A stretch of 64,000 bases of DNA from Silene latifolia (Eukaryota > Streptophyta > Magnoliopsida > Caryophyllales > Caryophyllaceae), in NCBI RefSeq assembly GCF_048544455.1, contig NC_133530.1, forward strand, positions 19,211,748 to 19,275,747. Direction: 5' to 3'. Position 1 is the first letter of the stretch; each line of letters begins with the position of its first letter. Made by a program: the position numbers and the translations under genes. Shown piece by piece: positions 58,761 to 64,000 of this stretch. The notes under the pieces are model-generated. The model was given only the letters and a program-made list of their open reading frames with translations, made no database searches and had not been told where the DNA came from.

Positions 58761-59810
58761 ATGCCGCCCAAGAGAAATGCTTTGTATGCGAGAGCTGAGC
58801 TTATGACCACGGATGACATCGTTAAGATGTTAGAGCACCAGGATGCTCTTACTGAGACCCTGAAGAGAGTGAATGAGGACAAGGATAAGAGTAAGGAGAA
58901 GGAGGTTGACCATGCTAAAGTCAGCCTCTATATTGCGAGGTTTAACCCGAAGGAGTACAAGGGAGTTGAGGATCCTAACCTTCTTGATAGTTGGCTGAGG
59001 GAGATGGAGAACATACTAGATTTAGTTATTTCCCGATGAGATGAGAGTGGATCAGCTGCATTCTATCCGAGGGAGGCGGTGGCAAGTGGTGGGATTCAGT
59101 GAAAGTGAGTGCCAAGGAGATATATACCAACCAAGGGTTACCTGCTATACCTTGGGAGGAGTTTCGTAGAGCTGTGAGGAAGGAGTTCGTACCAGAACAT
59201 GTGAGGAGTAAGTTGAGAGAGGAATTCGACAAGTTTAAGATGATCACGAGATGTTTGTGGTCGAGTACTACGAGCAGTTCCATGAGAAATCTAGATATCT
59301 TTGAGAATATGGGTTTGAGTGAGGAGAATCGGCTTTGAGGTTTGAGAGAGGGCTAACCACGAAAATTATGGATAAGTTACCCGTGGGAGTCCTTACTGAT
59401 GTAAAGGAAGCGTATGAGAGGGCTGGGAGAGCTGAGAGACTAGTGGAGATGGCTCAGGAGAGGTCAGGTGGAGAGAAGAGGAAGTCTGAGAGCGAGGGTG
59501 GTGGCCAATCTAATTTCAAGAAAGGCAACCACAATCAATCTAAGGGGTTTTCTTAAGGTCCGGGTTTAGTCTTTGGAACTTCCTTTGGGAGAGGTGTGGG
59601 AGTGTGAGCAATAGGCTGGGGAGTGACTGCTTTGGTTGTGGTGGCGTAGGCCACAAGAGACATGAGTGCACAAGTGCACAGGGATCTTTCCGGAGACTGC
59701 TTGTGAGCTTTGCGAGCAACGGACCGGCGGGATCATGGCCAAACCGGGAGGTCGGACCTACCAGTGGAGGCAACCGCAACGGCGGTAATTCTTATCGAAG
59801 ACACCGATGA
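58761..59810 (+). pseudogene. Element IV gag (three frames)
   Basis: Start chosen at MPPKRNALYARAEL; the open frame upstream is leader array. Pieces: 58761-59039 (to EMENILDLV), 59080-59338 (KEIYTNQGLPAIPWEEFRR), 59335-59556 (KLPVGVLTDVKEAYERAGRA) and 59604-59810 with the zinc knuckle CFGCGGVGHKRHEC. At least three indels separate them. Gag would form the particle and bind RNA. Confidence 0.85.
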
Positions 59811-59929
59811 ACAACAACAACAACAATCAAGGGTCGGGTGCTAAGCCGACCGCATCGGCCAAGATCTTGGCCCGAGAGGTGGGCGAAGACCGATGGCAAG
59901 TTATTCATGATGGACAAGAAGACACGGTG

Positions 59930-60429
59930 AGGAAGATGCGCACGTTATCACCGGTACATTTCTTGTTAATGGTGTTCCTACGTTTGTTTTGTTTGATTCG
60001 GGGGCTTCTCAGTCGTTTGTGTCTTCGAGTCATGTAAAACAGTTGGGTTTGAGAGTATATGAGTCTGTTAGGGAGCAAGTTTTCATACCTTCGGGTGAGG
60101 CTGTATCGTGTGGGAGGTTGTTTAGAGATGTATCTTTGATAGTTGGGCAAGTCGATTTCTCTGTAGACTTGCTAGAGTTTCCTTTTAATGGTTTTGAGAT
60201 GATAGTTGGGATGGATTGGTTAGGAAAGTATAAAGCTAAGATAGACTGTCATCAAAAGAAAGTGTCCCTAAGAGGTCCTAAGGGTGTTAGTGTGTCTTAC
60301 CGTGGGTTTCTAGTCAAACCCAAAGTCAAGTTGATTGCAGCTGTCACCTTGAAGTCGTATCTGAGGAAGGGATGTCCTCTGATTTTGTGCCATGTGAGAG
60401 ATGACCGGATAGGGAGCCGGAGCGGTTGA
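59930..60429 (+). pseudogene. Element IV protease region
   Basis: Aspartic protease: VLFDSGASQSFVSSSH (DSGA active site, where element I has DTGA), then EMIVGMDWLGKYKAKIDCHQ. It ends with an early stop at 60429 just before the RT, showing another small indel. Confidence 0.83.
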
Positions 60430-60463
60430 TTGACGAGATACCGGTGGTGGGAGAGTTTGCGAG

Positions 60464-61923
60464 ATGTTTTTCCGAGAGGAGATTCCGGGGTTGCCACCGA
60501 AGAGGGAGATAGATTTCACCGTTGAGTTGAAGCCGAGGGACGGGCCGATCTCTAAGGCACCGCACCGCATGGGTCCTAAGGAGATGGAGGAACTTAGGAA
60601 GCAATTGGATGATTTGATAGAGAAGGGATACATTAGACCAAGTGTATCGCCTTGGGAGCACCAGTTCTTTTCGTGAAGAAGAAGGATGGGAGTTTGAGGT
60701 GTGCATAGATTAGGGAGCCGAACCGTGTGACGATAAAGAACAAGTATCCTTTGCCAAGGATAGATGACCTGTTTGATCAGTTGAGCGGTGCAACGGTCTT
60801 TTCTAAAATCGATTTGAGGTCGAGGTACCATCAGGTGAAGATTAGAGATGTGGACATACCGAAGACAGCTTTCACGTCGAGGTATGGCCATTATGAGTAT
60901 GTGGTGATGCCATTTGGGTTGTCTAATGCGCCGGCAGTGTTTATGGATTTGATGAATAGGATCTTGACGCGGTTCTTGGACCAGTTCGTGGTGGTGTTTA
61001 TCGATGACATCTTAGTCTACTCTAAGACTAAGGAGGAGCATGAGGAGCATCTGAGGATCGTGTTGCAGACTTTGAGGGATCATGAGTTGTATGCTAAGCT
61101 GTCCAAGTGTGAGTTCTGGTTAGAGAAAGTTGCTTTTCTAGGGCATGTAATCTCTAAAGATGGGGTAGCTGTGGATCCGGCGAAGATTGAGGCAGTGACA
61201 AAGTGGGAAGCACCAAAGAATGTTGCTGAGGTGAGAAGTTTCTTGGGTTTAGCTGGATACTACAGACGGTTCGTGAAAGATTTCTCCAAGATAGCTAGAC
61301 CGATGACAGCGTTGATGAGGAAAGAGAACAGGTTTCGTTGGGATGAGAGTTGTGAGACGGCGTTCCAAACATTAAAGGAGCGTTTGACCACAGCTCCTGT
61401 CCTCGCATTGCCTGAAGGGAGCGAGAATTTCGAGGTTTATACAGATGCCTCGAAGAATGGGTTGGGATGTGTGTTGATGCAGAATGGTAAAGTGATTGCC
61501 TATGCTTCTAGGCAGTTGAAGCCTTATGAGGAGAACTACCCTACTCATGATCTAGAGTTGGGTGCAGTGGTGTTTGCTCTCAAGATTTGGAGACATTACC
61601 TTTATGGGGCAATCTTTAAGGTATTTTCTGATCACAAGAGTCTCAAGTACATCTTCACGCAGAAGGAGTTGAACATGAGACAGAGGAGGTGGATGGAGTT
61701 GATTGGCGATTATGACATGGAAATCATCTACCATGAAGGGAAGGCCAATGTTGTTGCTGACGCTTTGAGTAGAAAGAGTGTACATTCTCTGTGTACAGCT
61801 CTATCTTTGATGAGGCTGAGGGATGAGGTAGCGAGCTTTGGGATACATATGATGCAGAAAGAAGATGCCATGGGTGATATGACAGTACATATGGAGTTTT
61901 ATGATGACATTCGGGATAAGTAG
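60464..61923 (+). pseudogene. Element IV reverse transcriptase and RNase H
   Basis: 60464-60676 holds the RT N-terminus (EEIPGLPPKREIDF). An indel near 60660 and a TAG about 60709 precede the long frame 60727-61923. That frame carries [25 protein letters not shown], the catalytic FIDD (60997-61008), [12 protein letters not shown], then RNase H ([34 protein letters not shown]). A TAG at 61921-61923 ends it. The palm and RNase H are otherwise intact, in contrast to element I. Confidence 0.88.
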
Positions 61924-63347
61924 GCTTTGGATCCTAAGACAGTGGAGTGGAGAGCTGGAGTAGAGAAAGGGACAGTGTCCGGTTTTCCATTCATACAGAT
62001 GGTAGCTTGAGGTTTGATGGTAGGTGGTGTGTTCCTAACGATGAGGATTTGAAAAAGACGATCATGACAGAAGCGCATTGCACACCATATTCAGTTCATC
62101 CAGGTGGAGACAAGCTATACAAAGATTTGAAGAAAACGTTTTGGTGGCCTGGGATGAAGAAAGAGACAGCTGAGTTTGTGTCCCGTTGTTTGACATGCCA
62201 AAGAGTTAATGGGGAACAGAGAAGACCACAAGGTAAGATTCAGTCTTTAGAGGTGCCTGAGTGGAAGTGGGAATCCATTTCCATGGATTTCATTGTGGGT
62301 TTGCCGAAGAGTCAACAAGGTAACAACATGATCTGGGTGATAGTGGATCGTCGACCAAGTCACTCACTTTGTTCCAATGAAAGATACATGGACTAAGGCA
62401 CAATGGGCTATGGCCTATCGAAAGAACGTGCTTAAGTTACATGGAGTCCCTAAGGACATAGTGTCCGACAGAGATGCGAGGTTTATATCGAGGTTTTGGA
62501 AGGAGTTGCAGAATCGTTGGGAACGACTTTGAAGATGAGTACGAGCATTTCATCCTGCGACAGATGGGCAGACTGAGAGAACAATCAAGACTCTTGAGGA
62601 TATGTTGCGAGCTTGTGTGATGGATTTTGGTGGTAGCTGGGAGCAGAGGTTGGACTTGATAGAATTTTCTTACAATAACAGCTATCACACTAGTATTGGT
62701 ATGGCACCGTTTGAGGCTTTGTATGGGAGGAGATGCGGGAGTCCAACTGTTGGGACGATAGTCTTTGAGGCAGTGGTTTTAGGACCAGAGATGGTGCATG
62801 AGATGGTGGAACAGATTAAGATGATCGGGGAACGGATGAGAGCGACCCAGGATCGACGAGAAGAGTTATGCGAGATCTACATCGTCGGGACATAGAGTTT
62901 CAGGTTGGGGACAAGGTTCTTCTGAAAGTGTCTCCAATGCGTGGAGTTATGAGGTTTGGGAAGAAAGGCAAGCTAAGTCAGAAGTTTATAGGGCCTTATG
63001 AGATCTTAGAGCGAGTTGGGGAAGTTGCTTATCGTCTGGCATTACCAGCTGCATTAGAAAGAGTGCATAATGTGTTTCATGTATCGCAGCTGCGGAAGTA
63101 TGTGAGTGACCCGTCACATGTGTTGGAGGCAGAGAGCTTAGAGCTGGATGAGTCTTTATCATATCTGGAGGTGCCTAAGCAGATCCTAGACCGAAAGGTT
63201 AGAAAGACCAGGAGTGGTGAGACAGTTTTGCTTAAGATCCTTTGGTCTAACCACGAGACTGAGGAAGCTACATGGGAGGCAGAGGATATCATGAAAGAGC
63301 GTTACCCCTTCCTTTTTGATCAGGTATGTATGGTTACGGGGACGTAA
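61924..63347 (+). pseudogene. Element IV integrase with chromodomain-like tail
   Basis: 61947-62396: zinc domain (AHCTPYSVHPGG...CLTCQ) and WKWESISMDFIVGLP with the first catalytic Asp. A shift near 62350 leads to SDRDARFISRFW with the second Asp. Another shift at about 62510 precedes the [12 protein letters not shown] block, then [15 protein letters not shown] (62602-62895). 62868-63347 gives VGDKVLLKVSPMRGV, VHNVFHVSQLRKYVSD and ATWEAEDIMKERYPFLF. Integrase inserts the cDNA; the chromodomain-like tail steers to chromatin marks in relatives. Confidence 0.87.
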
Positions 63348-63530
63348 CCTTGTTTCTTTTAGGGGGGTAGGAGATGATCGCGAGAGTTTTAAAGAGTTTT
63401 ATACACCTTTTATATGTTGTGTCGGTATGTTTGTCGGGATAAGTTGGGTTAGTATCATGCCTTACGGTGTGTTTTGTTTGACCTTCGAGTCGGGAATGTT
63501 TTGGAGTACCTTTGTTTTAGTAGTGGTTTG

Positions 63531-63567
63531 AACTTCGGGGACGAAGTTCCTTTTAAGGAGGGAAGAC
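63531..63567 (+). other. Pre-PPT hairpin and polypurine tract of element IV
   Basis: AACTTCG-GGGA-CGAAGTT (7-bp stem, GNRA-type loop, 63531-63548), then AAGGAGGGAAGAC to the LTR start. Confidence 0.8.
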
Positions 63568-64000
63568 TGTAATACTCCGTATTTATATATCTTGGGGTAC
63601 TCTATCGGGTAGCCCTTACTCTGTCGAGTAAGGGCAAGTTGCGAAATAAAACAGTTTCTGACCTGTTGGGTACTCGATCGAGTAGCTGGGGTACTCGATC
63701 GAGTAAGGGGGTACTCGATCGAGTACCTTGGGTACTCGATCGAGTGTCCGGTTTTACGGAGGAGTTTTCTCGGGTTTTGTTAATTACGCGATTAAGGTAT
63801 TTAAACATATTCGTAATTGTTTTAAATCACTTTTTACAAAACCTAAAACCTGTTTAAGAGAGAAAGCAACTAGTCTTCTTCCTAATCGCGTTCTTGACAA
63901 TTCCGGAGTTCGACGGTCGGTTCGTATCGTAGTTCGCGTCGTTGGATTCCCTGCGTCGAGGGTAAGCTTTTAATATAATTTATATAATGTTTTGTTAAGA
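63568..64000 (+). repeat. 3' LTR of element IV (first 433 bp)
   Basis: Same as 56661 onward. Four perfect ACTCGATCGAGT copies (63672, 63693, 63713, 63734). The window ends inside it. Confidence 0.93.

Larger units (their letters stand above)
56661..64000 (+). mobile_element. Ty3/gypsy element IV, runs off the window
   Basis: Complete 5' LTR, primer site, leader with palindrome array, gag-pol with all domains in order, polypurine tract and the first 433 bp of the 3' LTR. It is inserted in the 3' LTR of element III; the expected 5-bp duplication would be CTTAT (56656-56660), its partner being outside. Same family as element II. The C-terminal ATWEAEDIMKERYPFLF suggests a chromovirus. Frameshifts in gag, RT and integrase make this copy defective. 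Confidence 0.93.

Overview
This window is typical repeat-rich nuclear DNA of a eudicot plant. It holds one intact host gene, a three-unit polyubiquitin gene at 18058-18747 with a plant-type leader intron, plus gene debris, in a mass of nested transposable elements. Ubiquitin residues S19, D24 and A57, RNase H-bearing plant L1 LINEs and chromovirus-type Ty3/gypsy elements primed by initiator Met-tRNA all point to a flowering plant. A Caryophyllaceae genome such as Silene would fit, but that is impression, not proof.

Left part (1-16.9 kb): a Ty3/gypsy element I with ~3.1 kb LTRs and a frameshifted gag-pol (1-10878) ends inside the leader of an inverted gypsy element II (10879-15606). The LTR of II is itself split by a 2.4 kb solo LTR with a perfect 5-bp target duplication (12436-14860). 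Beyond lie ~1.7 units of a ~312 bp satellite, a Stowaway MITE and a second MITE abutting the polyubiquitin promoter.

Middle (19-43 kb): a decayed L1-type LINE on the minus strand (about 20233-31100+), split inside its reverse transcriptase by a 3.8 kb solo LTR (22490-26311, target duplication TAGCG). Then follow a tiny TRIM-like element carrying a hAT-type MITE, a CACTA-like element with TTTGAGACCG repeats, a hAT-type element with a tRNA-like core (38540-39048), a second copy of the 2.4 kb solo LTR (39210-41640) and Helitron-type 3' ends.

43-48.5 kb: a gene-fragment cluster. It contains a near-perfect 359-bp inverted repeat next to an RNase H-like ORF, two tandem copies of CDPK-type EF-hand exons, a B3-domain fragment, a minus-strand Helitron 3' end, and then more than four units of the ~312 bp satellite.

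Right part (48.5-64 kb): a gag-remnant, pol-less gypsy element III (2.66 kb LTRs) inserted in the satellite. Its 3' LTR is split by a recent gypsy element IV (56661 to beyond the window), whose gag-pol is nearly complete but frameshifted. II and IV are one family; I, III and the 22490-26311 solo LTR resemble one another.

Most interesting unexplained structure: several unrelated LTR families each carry their own short palindrome or hairpin array (12-bp ACTCGATCGAGT at ~21-bp steps; ~84-bp hairpin units; GCGCAG/CTGCGC blocks). In addition, elements I, III and IV share a covarying hairpin 19-20 bases before the 3' LTR. All calls come from reading the sequence; no alignment or database search was run.
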